Shown: positions 12,013-23,224 of the stretch, one piece after another
How positions within the stretch are numbered: the stretch's first letter is position 1
Layout: each line of letters opens with the position of its first letter
Assembly: GCA_015499995.1 (NCBI GenBank)
Contig: JADNRV010000017.1
Location: forward strand, 124,001-188,000
DNA length: 64,000 bases
Source: Flammula alnicola
Taxonomy: Eukaryota > Basidiomycota > Agaricomycetes > Agaricales > Strophariaceae
Reading direction: 5' to 3'
Translations under genes and position numbers: made by a program
Notes under the pieces: generated by a model
Databases searched by the model: none
What the model was told of the DNA's origin: nothing
Seen by the model: the letters and a program-made list of their open reading frames with translations, nothing else

Positions 12013-12421
12013 TTGTATGCTGGCAGAGTTGCTTTGAGGTGTTGGCGTCTGGTATAAAATCGATGTCGCGTCGGCCAAGTTGAAGTTGACGATGACTGTC
12101 GTCGCGGTCACGTTCCTGCACCACTTTTTAATTGTTGGTCACGTGGCTAGCTCACTGACGCGCAACGCGAGGCAACGCGATTATTGTTACAGTCATTTCA
12201 TTATTTAGCCCAACCCCAGGGTAAAATATCAAGGATACATAAGTATATGCAAACGAAAGCGCCCCATCACAACCCCACTGCAAGCGGACGATAGCTTACA
12301 ACCCCAAAGTACAGGTCGAAAACTTCAACAGGAGCAAGGTACAGCTCTCGTGTATGTAAGTCGTCAATCAAAGTACAAGGAAGAACAAAAAGTCGTCCGG
12401 AGAAGAGGAGAAATGAGGAGG
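12013..12421. other. Spacer between right F-box gene and acyltransferase
   Basis: Right-hand copy of the 9741-10158 spacer. It serves as F-box promoter and acyltransferase 3' flank. No gene seen. Confidence 0.6.
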
Positions 12422-14616
12422 TTAAAGCTTCCCACCCTCAGCCTTCGCCGCAGTCTCCTTGTCCTTCTTCGCTGCTGCCTCCAACATGTGCTTCACCTCT
12501 GTCGCAGCCTCCGCAAGGTAATGCTTGAGCACGCCCGTCTCCCTCTTCAGGCTCGTAATCGTCCAGCGGATATAATCGTCACCGATCGAGTACGACAGGC
12601 CGTAGCCGTCAGGAACGACTGTAACAAATACCTATTAGCCTCATGCATGCAAGAAAGAAAGAAAGAGAGAGAGAACTCACCCTCTCCATAACCCCATCCG
12701 TCAAAGTACGGACTGCTCAGCTGGCTCGTGGACAACTCCCAGTGGCTCGACTTTGCGAACGCGGGGTCGGTGTATATCTCGGGCAGAGGCTCGCCCTCTT
12801 TGAGCAGCTTCTTCAAGCCAAACAGGTGCCTGTCCACGCCCTGGCCGTCAGCGGCCCAGCCTGCGTATTGGATGTGGCGCGCGGCGGCGCGGGTGAAGAG
12901 GGAACGGAGCTGGACGGGGTTCTAGATGTTGATTAGTTACGCTGACGTAAAAGGGAAAGAGGGAGAGGAGGACGCACGGTAACAGAAGGATCGAGCATAG
13001 CCTCAGCCCATGCCTTACTCTCGTTGCTCGCGCTGCGGATAACCTCCGTGCGGCCGAGCTGGTATTTACGCGTCTGCGCACTCTCGTAGGTGACGCCGGG
13101 ACGCCCGAACATCTTGTGGAATGCGAGCTGCTTGATCAGCTGCGCGGCTGCGTCGGGGGATGTTTTGTGCTGCTTTGTAAAGTTTTTGCCGAAGCCTTCA
13201 TAGTGCAGGACCTATAAAATAAAATCTCGAGGTGAGCGAACAGTACATCATCGAGGGGCAAAGCCAGAAATGAAAGAGAAAGGTGAACGTACGTGGAGAT
13301 CGTGTGCGCCCACCAGCTCGTCGAACCGAGTCTCAGCACCTTTCACTAGCTTCTGCACTGTTCCGTCAACTTCGAATACGAGTTCCTCGACTGGAGGCAA
13401 CTTTGACGCGTCCACCTGTTCCGGGCCGAGGTCGATCTTCTTATGTGCCAGCGAGGCTAGCACGAACTCATTCAGCCGCAGGGTTGGTGTCCCATCCATG
13501 CACGAATGTTCGCCCAAGAACCCAGAGCGGCCATTATCATAGACGATCACTAAAACCCCACAAATGTCAGCTCACATACACAAAAACCCAAGCATTGTCC
13601 ATTTGGGTATCAGCCAAAGACGTACGCTGGTGCTTGTCGAACCACCTGTTCCGGCCATCTCCGACCCACGTCCCCCAGCTGATGTCCTCGCGCGTGATGG
13701 GCTTGGTGTCGTCCAGCGCAAGCACGATCATCGCGCCCTCGATCTTCTTCAGCAGCTCCGCGTTCTTCCCGGACGGGGACGCCGCGACCAGCGCTGCGCG
13801 GGCATCCGCCCACAAGTCCCTATTGTCCGACGTCAGGGCCCAATGGGGCTGGGGTTCCGCTCCGACCCCGCATGGGCGATGACGTTGTTCAGCTGTGCCT
13901 CGATTTCCGCGGCGGTGAATTCGCGTCCCGTGGCGTCGGCAAGGGGCACGACGAAGAAGCGGTTCTTGCGCAGCACGACATGTGGTTGTTGCTCTTTGGG
14001 TCGAACTTCGCGCGGTGTCGGAGGGTTTGACGGGGTAGCGCGAGGCGTGGAAGAGCCATTTGTAGGAGGCCATGCAGAGGGGTGCACCGCGGACTTTTTC
14101 GGGTTCCAGACGGCCACTAGAGGAGGGTTGTAAGGCAATAGTAGTAGACTCAAAGGTTGTGTAAAACCTACCTCTCGACAAGCTCTCTGAAAGGCAGCAT
14201 GGCCTTGATCAAGCTCGCAGCCCGTTGGCAGGGTCCCTCCTCAGCTTGTCATCGTGATGAATGAAGAAATAGCTGACGTAGACGACGACAGGGTCCCGGT
14301 AGCCCATGTACGCCGCCTCGTTCCACCATTCGCTGAGCCAGCTAGCGTTTCGGGTGCAGCTGCGCGGTTTTTGAGCCGGGTTTGGAGCTCGGCGGCGAGG
14401 GGGGATGCCAGGAAAGCAGAAACCGAGGATTTAGTTTTGGCATACGCATCGGGGGTAAGCAGAGGTTGTACGGTCTCGAGGTATTTGGTGCATGTTGATT
14501 CCAGGTAGGAACGGGTAATCTCGGTAACGAGGCTTGGTATCGGAGCATGGGGGCGCTGCTGCGTCTGCTACGTACCCCGCTGGCAGCGACGGTGCTGAAG
14601 ATGATTTTCTAGACAT
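12422..14616 (-). CDS. Carnitine O-acetyltransferase (choline/carnitine acyltransferase family)
   Basis: Transfers acetyl groups between CoA and carnitine, moving acetyl units between peroxisome, cytosol and mitochondria. Exons: about 14172-14616, 13626-14116, 13293-13549, 12978-13211, 12681-12921, 12422-12618, totalling about 620 residues, the usual length. Signatures: N-terminal substrate-binding block LPRLPVPT; RNRFFVVPL; WVGDGRNRWFDKHQ; catalytic His in GEHSCMDGTPTLRL; and C-terminal YGLSYSIGDDYIRWTITS. The N-terminus after MSRK is rich in Ser/Arg, as in mitochondrial presequences. The 3' four exons are intact. Exons 1 and 2 need one added base at about seven places (near 14606, 14504, 14340, 14225, 14006, 13980 and 13857), mostly in short runs; consensus error is the likeliest cause. 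The 3' end was copied into the duplication at 10159. Confidence 0.9.
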
Positions 14617-17486
14617 AACTGCAGGCGAAGGGCGCTAAAATACATCTTTAATTCGTTTAAAGTGCTTGGGAAGAGCAGGACGTACAATTATACGCTTTGA
14701 TGCGTTGGCACTAAGTCTGAGCATTGGGCCGAAAGTCAGCAAGGATGAGGTGGGGTATAGAATAAGATTGTCAGACAGCTGGATGCGACGACGACCTAAC
14801 TCTATAATATAGCAGAATATCTAGTGGAGATAGAGAGACACTCTAGGGTATGTGCGGAGAATCTAAGGACTGTATGGACTGAGACGCTCTCCACAACTTT
14901 TTATGCCTCCCATCGCCCCGGTATCCGGAAGACTGGACGTCCGTCCACGTGATTTCCCCGCTTCTTACCCCGACTTAGTCCGGCAATTGCTCCCTCTCCT
15001 GCGTTTACTTTCTACCATGTATTCATTACGAGAACCTTATATATTTCTCTTTGTATTGTCGTCGGAACATCTCTCAACGCCCTGTCAAGCACGCACAACT
15101 CATTCGGTCTGGATTCTACTACTAGTATATCGTGGCCACGACTCTTCAGGCACTCAGGTATCGTGATACCCCAAGGTTATCGACTCTGGTTCCGAGCAGA
15201 AATTGTGGGGGTGCCGAACTCCGATTGGGTAGGGAGCTCGTACCGATCGAGCTAGATGACTGAGCGACCTTTACGAGGTATCGTCACTCGTAAGTACATA
15301 CAGACTATCGCGGATGCACCGAGCTTGACGGTTTTGGCAGTACCTCTGACATCCAAGATATCCTGTCTTCAGCAGGTACATGTACATAGCTTTGTCGCAA
15401 CAGGGATGCTTCAATAAAGGTACATCGTGACTTTATCGGCGTTAAGGCGCGTCAGATGCATTTTATTTCCACCAAGGTATTCTGCAATCTGTGAACCGAC
15501 GAGGCAAAGTTTGAACTGACAACACTCTGATCCATCAGCGAACCCAGTGCCAGCATCAACCCTCGATAAATGGTTGAATCCATGCATCCACTGCATTCTT
15601 TGGACTTGATACCCCATAAAGCACCACCTTCTCACCGGTCACCACCAGCCGATGATGCGCTTGGTCCTTTGAAATCTTCCTTACCACAAACCGCAACAAT
15701 CGAGATTATGAATGTCTCTGCGCACCGGGTTTGAGGGCGCAGACATATACTGAAACTCATTGTATACACCTACTTTGACCACGTCCAAAGCCAACGAGTC
15801 TGAGTTATTCAGGCACGGGAATCTGGCTCAACTGTCGTTTGGATTTTTCTTGCTCTCCCCCAGATGCACAACAGGGAGAATGAGAGTGAGAAGACCTGGC
15901 TATATCGCCAGGAACATTATTCGTCCTGTCCAGATCCATCGTATGTCGAGATAGCTTCTACAGTTGGGGAATATGCAGTCAATATTTCGATATGGCGGTC
16001 CGTCGATAGCATCTTTTTTTGGAGGTGTTCACGTCCGTGAGCGCACGGGATGGTGAAATCGATAGCTGGTCGAGATCATGAGGCCTGGGTTGAAGAAAAC
16101 TGGCTTTGCGCCATCACAGGTTGTCGGAAATAGGTAAAAGGGACCGAAGTTTGGGGTGTGAGGTAGTGCGGCCGTCCTCAGGCTCTGATGAAGAGGACGG
16201 AGGCAGTCTCTAAATCTGAAACGGGGAGATGAAGCTTGAAGGAAGTGGAGGGTGTCCGACTCCGAGAAACCTCAGTGTGACCACGTGACCGCAAACGTCC
16301 TGATTCGACTGTCACTTCGTCTTGCTCTAGTGCTCTCTGCAATTAGATTCTAGATCCTAGAATGTGGTCCGCCTCTCCTCTGATAATTGATTAAGACTCG
16401 CCAGCGGCCTTCAACGACAAATACTTCTCGTTTTCAAACCATACGCCCGATGCTAGTTATGCGCGAGTGCATTCCAACGCGTGTGTTCCGGTAAACGAGG
16501 ACGGGGTGCTACGTATGCTATTGTTTATGGCTCTGTGCGACGCGGAGGCAGTGGGTTTCATCAAGTTCGTCTTCGCCGTTTTCGATTGTTTTTGTATTGT
16601 CTATGCTTCTGCTCGAGCATCAAGTGCGCATCTTTTGGCTTAATATATATCCCGCTCCCAATCAAATCCGCCAATCAGTGCACGGCCGTCCCACCCAGGA
16701 GGTGAGTTCCAAGTTAAAGATAGGGATCGAGGAGACTGATATGGTTGAGAGGATGAAATAAACGGATTTTCGATGATCAGTTCGCCATATGCTCCAGCAG
16801 CGCCATCTCACGGGTGTGATGCAGTCTAATAATTGATGACACCCTCATCCTCGATATTATGCAAGGTATTCAACAGTGAATATTGATGTCCCAGTATTGA
16901 TTGATGGACTTGTGATGAACAATCCGCAGTACGCTAATTATATCCTGGAGAAGTGTTGTGGCGGTGCGCGATTCTATCTTTCCGTCGACTTCTTGGCCAA
17001 GATATCGATATGTTACATTGGTCCAACAACTTACACCAACAGCGACATCATACTTCTGATTCGAGGTCGAGAGTAAGCAATCGTTAATTTTCTCTATATG
17101 AGCACTCATCCAATTCAATCTTGACATTATTAGACAGTCGCAAAGCACATTGACAAGTACCTCCTATCAACGTTTGTGCTTCGCGTGGATTTTCCATCTC
17201 CTCGTTTTGTGCCTATTGGTTATAAATAGGGTTTTAATAACCACTCGAGTTCCAGGTTTAGCGACATCAACGACTCATTTCGGTCTTGTGGAAGGGCGAT
17301 CGTCCATCAAGCCCGGGAGCGTGGGTATGGCAGGAAGAATCCATGATCTCCCATTATCTACATTTCGCCCGCATGTCATCTATCAAATGCTCACCAGTAA
17401 ATGACCGCGCTCGGAATGTCATATAAGACTCCGATCCTGCAGTATATCTAGGCGAAACGTCACCACCCATATCTTGTCATTCCATC
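14617..17486. other. 2.9-kb region without recognisable gene
   Basis: Flanked by the starts of the acyltransferase (-) and the DUF6534 gene (+), so it contains both promoters. Open frames of up to about 90 codons occur on both strands but show no family motif, consistent splicing or membrane pattern. A decayed gene between 15400 and 17150 cannot be excluded. Confidence 0.5.
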
Positions 17487-19295
17487 ATGCCATCCATCTT
17501 CGGCTTCAACGTTGACCTCAACCCCACATATGGAGCCTATCTCATTGGGACGTTCCTGTCGAACATGTACGTGCTCGCTGAATTTCCTCGAGTATGCTTA
17601 TATCTCATCCAATGTGTATTAGACTGCTGGGTGTGACATGTGTCCAGGTGGGTAGACTGCATACCATGATATTACTGTGTCCATCCCTAACTTTCGTGGA
17701 AAGACGTACATATATTTCAGAGAATACCAGACGCACTTCTCGTAAAAGCGACTGTAAGTCATTGCCAAGTCCTTTGTTTCAAACATTTGATAGAGAGCTC
17801 GTAAAATAATAGGTACTAACTCTATTGTCCGTCAAATTTCCTTGTCTCATGGCCACCTCGAGCGTTAAATTTGCATAGGACTCTGGAACTGATACATGGG
17901 GCACTTAGCATGCATGTGGTATATCACTACCTGATCAACAATTTCTTGAGCCCATTGGTTCTCCTGACGGACGTTTGGTTCGTCATGCGCATGTCTTCAT
18001 CTTTTCCAGCGTTCTAAAATTTCCGACGTCTATTCCAGGTCTGTAAACGTGCGGACGAGTCTTTCACTATTGATCGTATCCGCTCTACTAGCTAACTGAC
18101 AAATATAGGTTCTTTTTGGCATTACAGTACGTCGAAGATTTTTTCTTCTTTTTGTCCGTTCTAACGAACGAGTCAGGGGTCGATCGTCCTTGTAGTTCAC
18201 CTATCCTATGCAACACGCATTTATTATGGTAATACCTGAGCGTTTAAAGTACACCTGCTTGCTTATACAAGGTCCTATATACAGTGTCAGGAAAGAAGCT
18301 CCCTATCCCCATATTCATCGTTAGTCGCACAATTTTCTTATACTCTTCGCATTGACTTACGCGACCCTTAGAGCATTTTATCTTCTGGGAACTTTGGTAA
18401 GCGAATCCGAGAAAAATAGAACGACCCTCCCTTACACTGATTTATTCATAGCACTTGGATGGGGTATGTGTTCATAATATCGCTTAAAAGAGTGACAAGG
18501 CTGATGCGCCTATATCATATAGTACTCATGGGCGTGCTGTGAGTGTCCTGACATGTCGTGGCAAAAATTTTCCTCACGATTTATTAGTTTCCACAATCCA
18601 GTTATAGTGAACCTCGCTGGGACACCAGATGTAGCGTTCAATGTTTACATTGTGATAGTCCCGAAGACTAACATGAGTGCTGCAGAACATGGCGAAGGCC
18701 ATTTTAATTTCAGGAGCTGTCCTCGATTTCCTGATCGCCGGGACACTCAGTTACTATCTGAACAACGCGCGCACAGGCATCAAGCAGTAAGTGAAGCTGT
18801 GGCCGATCATGGCAGCCCAATAAATATAATGGTATCTAACGCCCGCCCGCCCATTAGGACAGACCAGATTATTGACCGATTGATGCTATACGCAATTAAT
18901 AATGGAATTCTGACCAGGTCAGCTTTATACTTTCCCGCGTATAGCTCGAGAGTTATGTCTTACCCGTCTTGAGTAGTCTTTTCGATATCGCATCTGTCAT
19001 CCTGGTAAGGGACTCCCTCTTTGCAAACGTGCATGTACTTACCACTACATTCGATCAAGGTATTTACTCGGCCGAAGGATCTCATCTCTTTGGCTATTTC
19101 GCAGGTGATAGGCAACCGTAAGTGCACTTCTCTACGCTATTTTCCGCCTCTCATGGAATCTTCATCCCCTCAGTGTACTCAAATTCATGGATGGCCACCC
19201 TCAACTCCAGGGCCAGACGGAGTAGAGTCGATCACACCTCTGAGGCAGCTCTTTTCCAGTGTCAACTTTTGGAGCAGCGAGCGGTGGTGCTGTAG
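17487..19295 (+). CDS. DUF6534-type multi-pass membrane protein
   Basis: Starts MPSIFGFNVDLNPTYGAYL, followed by the family hallmark GTFLSNMLLGVTCVQ and YIYFREYQTHF. Further exons give ELIHGALSMHVVYHYLI, the conserved NMAKAILISGAVLDFLIAG helix near 18690-18750, and TDQIIDRLMLYAINNGILT near 18860-18915, which is the most diagnostic block. A tail block SWMATLNSRAR follows near 19180-19215. About ten small exons separated by 50-70 base introns are visible; exact boundaries in 17640-18560 are uncertain and at least one frame (near 17745) needs an added base. DUF6534 proteins are seven-helix-like membrane proteins expanded in Agaricomycetes, with no known function. The 3' end could lie further right, because another frame reads GGAVVGASTLVAQITLG just after the given stop. 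Confidence 0.7.
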
Positions 19296-19866
19296 TTGGG
19301 GCCTCAACCCTTGTCGCTCAAATAACACTAGGCAGGCAAGTGGAAAGATAGTACGAGATATTTTCAAGGCCCCTAATGATAGCCAATAGCGAAATCATGG
19401 TGTTCACATCATGTCTATCACGGACACCGAGGGACCAGACCCAGACTTGGTATGTTTTATTGCTATAAACTCGGTACCGTGCTAAATCTGTAAATATAGG
19501 AGAGGGAGAAGAACAATACGAGTCTTGCCTGAAGGAACGACGGGTTTCGAGTACTGTTTATATGTATCGCCTATGTACTAGTACTCCTGGTGCTGAGATG
19601 TTCTTCGGATTCTGAATACCGTACATACCAAATCGTCTTTGAAGTGGATGCGGGTTCTCATCTGCTCTCGGTTTGAATATGGGTTGCGAGGATGACTATT
19701 AGGGCATGTTCAGTAATTACGTGAGGAAGAGTAGTTATGTATTGGATAGGACTCGGAGAAAGCGTTAAGATAGATGGTGGAATTAATCCGGGAGACGCTA
19801 GCAATTATAATCCGTCAAGAGGGTCCAGCTAGTAATATAACATGACGATCTGCCAGGCAAGAAGCT
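19296..19866. other. Convergent intergenic region
   Basis: Between the DUF6534 gene (+) and the first Kre9-like gene (-). A short coding-like tail of the DUF6534 gene may extend to about 19460. Otherwise nothing was recognised. Confidence 0.5.
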
Positions 19867-20443
19867 TCAGGCGTATTTAGTGGATATCTTGAACTCCGGG
19901 GATCTGTTTCCCTAAGGAAAGTTAATACCTCGTATATCTGAGCAAAATAAGTACATACTGAATCGCCGAAGAGGACGACGAAGTAATCGTTTCTGGCTGG
20001 GATGTCTTTGGGCATGATCACTTTTGCTGAACCGGCGTTGATTGGGAACCCAGTGGCCAGTGGGCGGTCTTTGGAACAAGGTAGAATGTCAGCTCGAGCG
20101 CAAGGCTAAGCAGTATGCATATGTGCGTACCGATGTCGAGGTTCTCGCTACCATTCTCCATGTATCCGAGAAGAATAAGGCCAGTGGTATTTACCCTCTG
20201 GACGGGAATGTCGGTCGTATCTAATATTCCAACGAATGGGAAATTTCAGCTCCCAATCACGTCAAAGCAAGAAGATCACTAACCCCACTTGACGACCTGC
20301 TGGGAGCCCATTGGCCATGATACAGACGCCTTGGGTGAGGTGATTGGTGGGTTGAAGACGATGAGCTCTTGTGGACTATTAATTGGCGCCGCAACGGATG
20401 CAGTGGCGAGAAGGATGGTGGTAAAGAAGGTGTTGAAGAACAT
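19867..20443 (-). CDS. Small secreted Kre9/Knh1-like protein A
   Basis: Four exons (20284-20443, 20131-20220, 19959-20068, 19867-19911) total 405 bases, an exact 134-residue frame. The N-terminus MFFNTFFTTILLATASVAAP is a clear signal peptide. The rest is a single beta-sandwich domain of the Kre9/Knh1 N-terminal type: NPPITSPKASVSWPMGSQQ, VVKWDTTDIP, GLILLGYMENGSENLDID, and the closing NDYFVVLFGDSGNRSPEF. In yeast such domains belong to proteins of beta-1,6-glucan assembly; in mushrooms many short stand-alone members exist with unknown roles, some GPI-anchored. No GPI signal is seen here. Its paralog lies 1 kb away on the same strand. Confidence 0.85.
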
Positions 20444-21458
20444 GGCAAGATTATAGAGACAACGAGAAAAGGTTATAGGCGGGAAAGATAAAATGCGGTT
20501 GTGTGCTTGTTGAGCGAGCAGGTGAATAGAAGGAGATACTAGTATTGGTGAAGTGAGTCCAAGTCGAGGGCAGACTTTATACTGCCTCGACGCGGGAATC
20601 TCACCCGCTTCCTTCTTTTACTTTGATGGACAGAAGCTCTCTCTTGGTTCTCGCATGTACCCAAGTACACGAGGCGGGTGCCACATCGTAGATTCTGGTC
20701 CTCGAGCTGCGTTTCCGGGCCAAGATACAAGATACAGCCACCGTGCGCGCGGGCAAGGCGCCTACTAGTAGTGGCGTGTCCCAGGCCTCGCCCTTTTACG
20801 ACCAATACTGTCAGCAACGATACAAAGCAAAAGACGGGGAATTTTCCGAGCCTCTGATGCGTAGAAGTTTGTGTCCTCTTTAGCGTGGAGCTTCCTCTGC
20901 TAGGCCATGGTTTTTACCCTGAAACTCGAACATGACGTCTTTCAGAAACCTTGCTATAGTGGCAAGCCCGGGAAGATGTATCGACAATGAAGCTTGGTTT
21001 CTGAGAAAGTACAATGACTACCTCTCAGAGTTGAAATAGCCTTGATTCTCTGTGATGAAATGGAGAGCCGGGCATTGAGAATCAGCAAAGGATGAGCACC
21101 ATCGTCACCATATTGGTTCTCGAGCTCGACGAGCGATGATGAGCGAGCATCCAGAAAGGCAGAGTTATTATCGTGAAGGAAAGAACAACTACGAGTAATT
21201 GAAGTTCATCTCGTAGAGATCGAAAGTTTCGACGAGCAGGGTGCATCAGACTCCAGATTAGCGATGCACATGGTAAACTTGTCCGTTAAGGCGTGCATGG
21301 CGTTAGGGTTTCTGGTTCCTAGCCGGCGGTTAAAAGCAATAGTAGATAGCGACAGCGCGAGCGAGTCATTAGAGAGTCCATTATCGATATAAGATAACAT
21401 ATGATAAAATACTAGGAGACGGTCTGTAAGAAATGGCCTATGTGAACCCTGACATGCG
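20444..21458. other. Spacer between the two Kre9-like genes
   Basis: Promoter of gene A and 3' flank of gene B. No additional gene was recognised on either strand. Confidence 0.55.
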
Positions 21459-22119
21459 CTAATTTTTGATAGAGAACGGTGGGCTACGATTTCCAGAATC
21501 ACCAAAACTAGCCAAAGGTAAGCAAATAAAACCCAGCTTGATCGTAGATTGAACTCACAGACAACGATATACCGTTCGCAAGGCTTGGGGGCCTTAGGGC
21601 ACTTAAAGGCCACAAAACCGTTTTTGATATCGAAATTTGACGCCAGCGGATGTTCTAAACGACATGATCATCGGGTTAGAAAGGCCGGAGAAATAGGAGC
21701 CAAACCCAAGCCAGCTGCGAACCAATGTTCAGATGCTCGTCGTCGCTTCCATCTTCGAGACATCCTAGAAGTAACGTTCCTTTTGGATTAGAGGTTTTAT
21801 CAGGCATGTCGCGGAGATCCCTTATTGTCAAAAGTCCCAAAGTGATCAGCGACTTGAAGAGCACAGGCCTGGAGCGGAATAGGGCTTACCACGTAACAAC
21901 AACATCGGAACCTGTGCTCCATACAGTGGCATTGGTGGGATTCGTGATCTTCGGACTGTAAAGGCCGCGGCTGGAGGGGAACCCACGATCCCAAGGGGTG
22001 TCTCTCCTGTTTGAAGCTTGACATGGCATACAAGGACCAGCGAATGAGCCGATGCAAAGGGAGAGAAGGGTGATAAGGAGCGTCTGCAACGTAAAGTAAC
22101 AGAGCAGCATGTTCAGCAA
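21459..22119 (-). CDS. Small secreted Kre9/Knh1-like protein B
   Basis: Exons 21890-22119, 21723-21820, 21559-21654 and a last exon ending at the TAG at 21459-21461. The protein begins with a long hydrophobic signal segment (LCYFTLQTLLITLLSLCIGS) and then the same fold as gene A: ITNPTNATVWSTGSDVVVTW, D-L-R-D-M-P, GTLLLGCLEDGSDDEHLNI, and the end FGDSGNRSPPFSIKN. It has extra cysteines (PCMPC, KCPKAPKPC) absent from gene A, suggesting disulfides. Joining exons 3 and 4 requires one more T at the acceptor near 21508, another single-base loss. Presumed extracellular or cell-wall protein; function unknown. Confidence 0.75.
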
Positions 22120-23224
22120 AGATCTGGGTATTAGACCAGAATATATCTGAATTTTGTTTTTATAAGTGGAGTCGATGAGGTAAACGATAGTGATAGAAGA
22201 TTGGGTTTGTCGCTTCTTGTGAGAGCAGACCTATACCGTCCAATAGGAGCCCTTTAAAGTTAGTCTGGATCGTCGGAAAGCGGGAGAGCGGAACAAGTCA
22301 TTAAGGGAATAGAATTCGGCCTGGCTGTGCCTTGCTTGAGGTTATTCGCCAGCGCCAGTGCGCAGAGCAAAGATTCAAAGAGTTACTTGCCCCAAATTCG
22401 CAGGAGCTATCCGTGAAAGAGCCAGTAGTTAAATTTAAGAGAGACTTTTGAGATGGCCGATTTGACGCGGTCAATATGCTCATACGGCCACCGAGGAGTT
22501 CAGCATGAGCGACAGTTTCGCACTTTGCGCTTCCAAAACGCTGTGTCCAGTAATCATAATCCGGATAGACGGGGTTCACGGTAAAGGTTGGTTCAGACCG
22601 GCTTGGAAACGATTGCATTCATGCCCGTAGAAAGTAAGAACGAAGCCGTGAAGGACTTGGGAGTTGGGAGTGTAGCTCGAGTTTGAAACGGCCCGGGACC
22701 GTTCACTAGCGTTCACTGCGCAGTGCGGACATTTATCGTGTCACGTGTGAAAGGATCAACAGAGTCACATGCATCAAAATTGAACAGCAGAAAATTAATT
22801 TGAATTTCCGATTCTTACCAGGAGGCCACCTTATTCTGTGGCCCGCAACGACATATCTCGACATATATGCCGGAGGTGTTCGAAGACGACATATATCTTG
22901 TTTCCCCCCTTCCACCTAACGCCCAAGAAAGTTCGATCTACCATCCAAATATCGACCGGTCCAAAAGTCTCGCATCTCTACCACTAATCTCCGAAGCAGG
23001 CAAGGCGACCGTCGACTCGGAGAATTAATAAGATCTTCAGCATCGACGAGGTGGCATTCACGACGAAAGCTGCGATGAAACTTCTTGAAGAGATCGTCTA
23101 ACTGTGCGCTGTAACAAGGATATTTTGCGCATATATTTTCCCAGTGACCGTCAAATTTCAGTTGCCGGAGTCCTTCGAAGAGGTGAACTGCCATCACCGC
23201 TAGTATCTGTGAAGATACTGTGGC
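22120..23224. other. Divergent intergenic region upstream of the Rif1-like gene
   Basis: Contains promoters of Kre9-like gene B (-) and the Rif1-like gene (+). Minus-strand open frames of about 60-105 codons occur (22301-22618, 22733-22915, 22916-23197) but have no recognised motif and no signs of splicing to neighbours. Confidence 0.5.

Larger units (their letters stand above)
7085..12542. repeat. Tandem segmental duplication (left 7085-10279, right 10280-12542)
   Basis: The two halves match in order: kinase 3' end (7085-7330 and 10280-10520), F-box gene (8340-9870 and 10580-12130), a shared spacer, and the 3' end of the carnitine acetyltransferase gene (10159-10279 and 12422-12542). The chimeric junction at 10279/10280 joins CGCCCGTCTCC from the acyltransferase to TCGCAACACAATG from the kinase, with at most a base or two of overlap. 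The intact kinase sits at the left edge and the intact acyltransferase at the right edge, as expected for one tandem duplication. The right copy lacks about 1 kb present in the left. Confidence 0.9.

Noticed and set aside
11452..12111. Upstream start at 12111 for the right F-box gene
   Set aside because: The extra 33 codons are not in frame in the left copy, whereas the MADS... start is shared by both.
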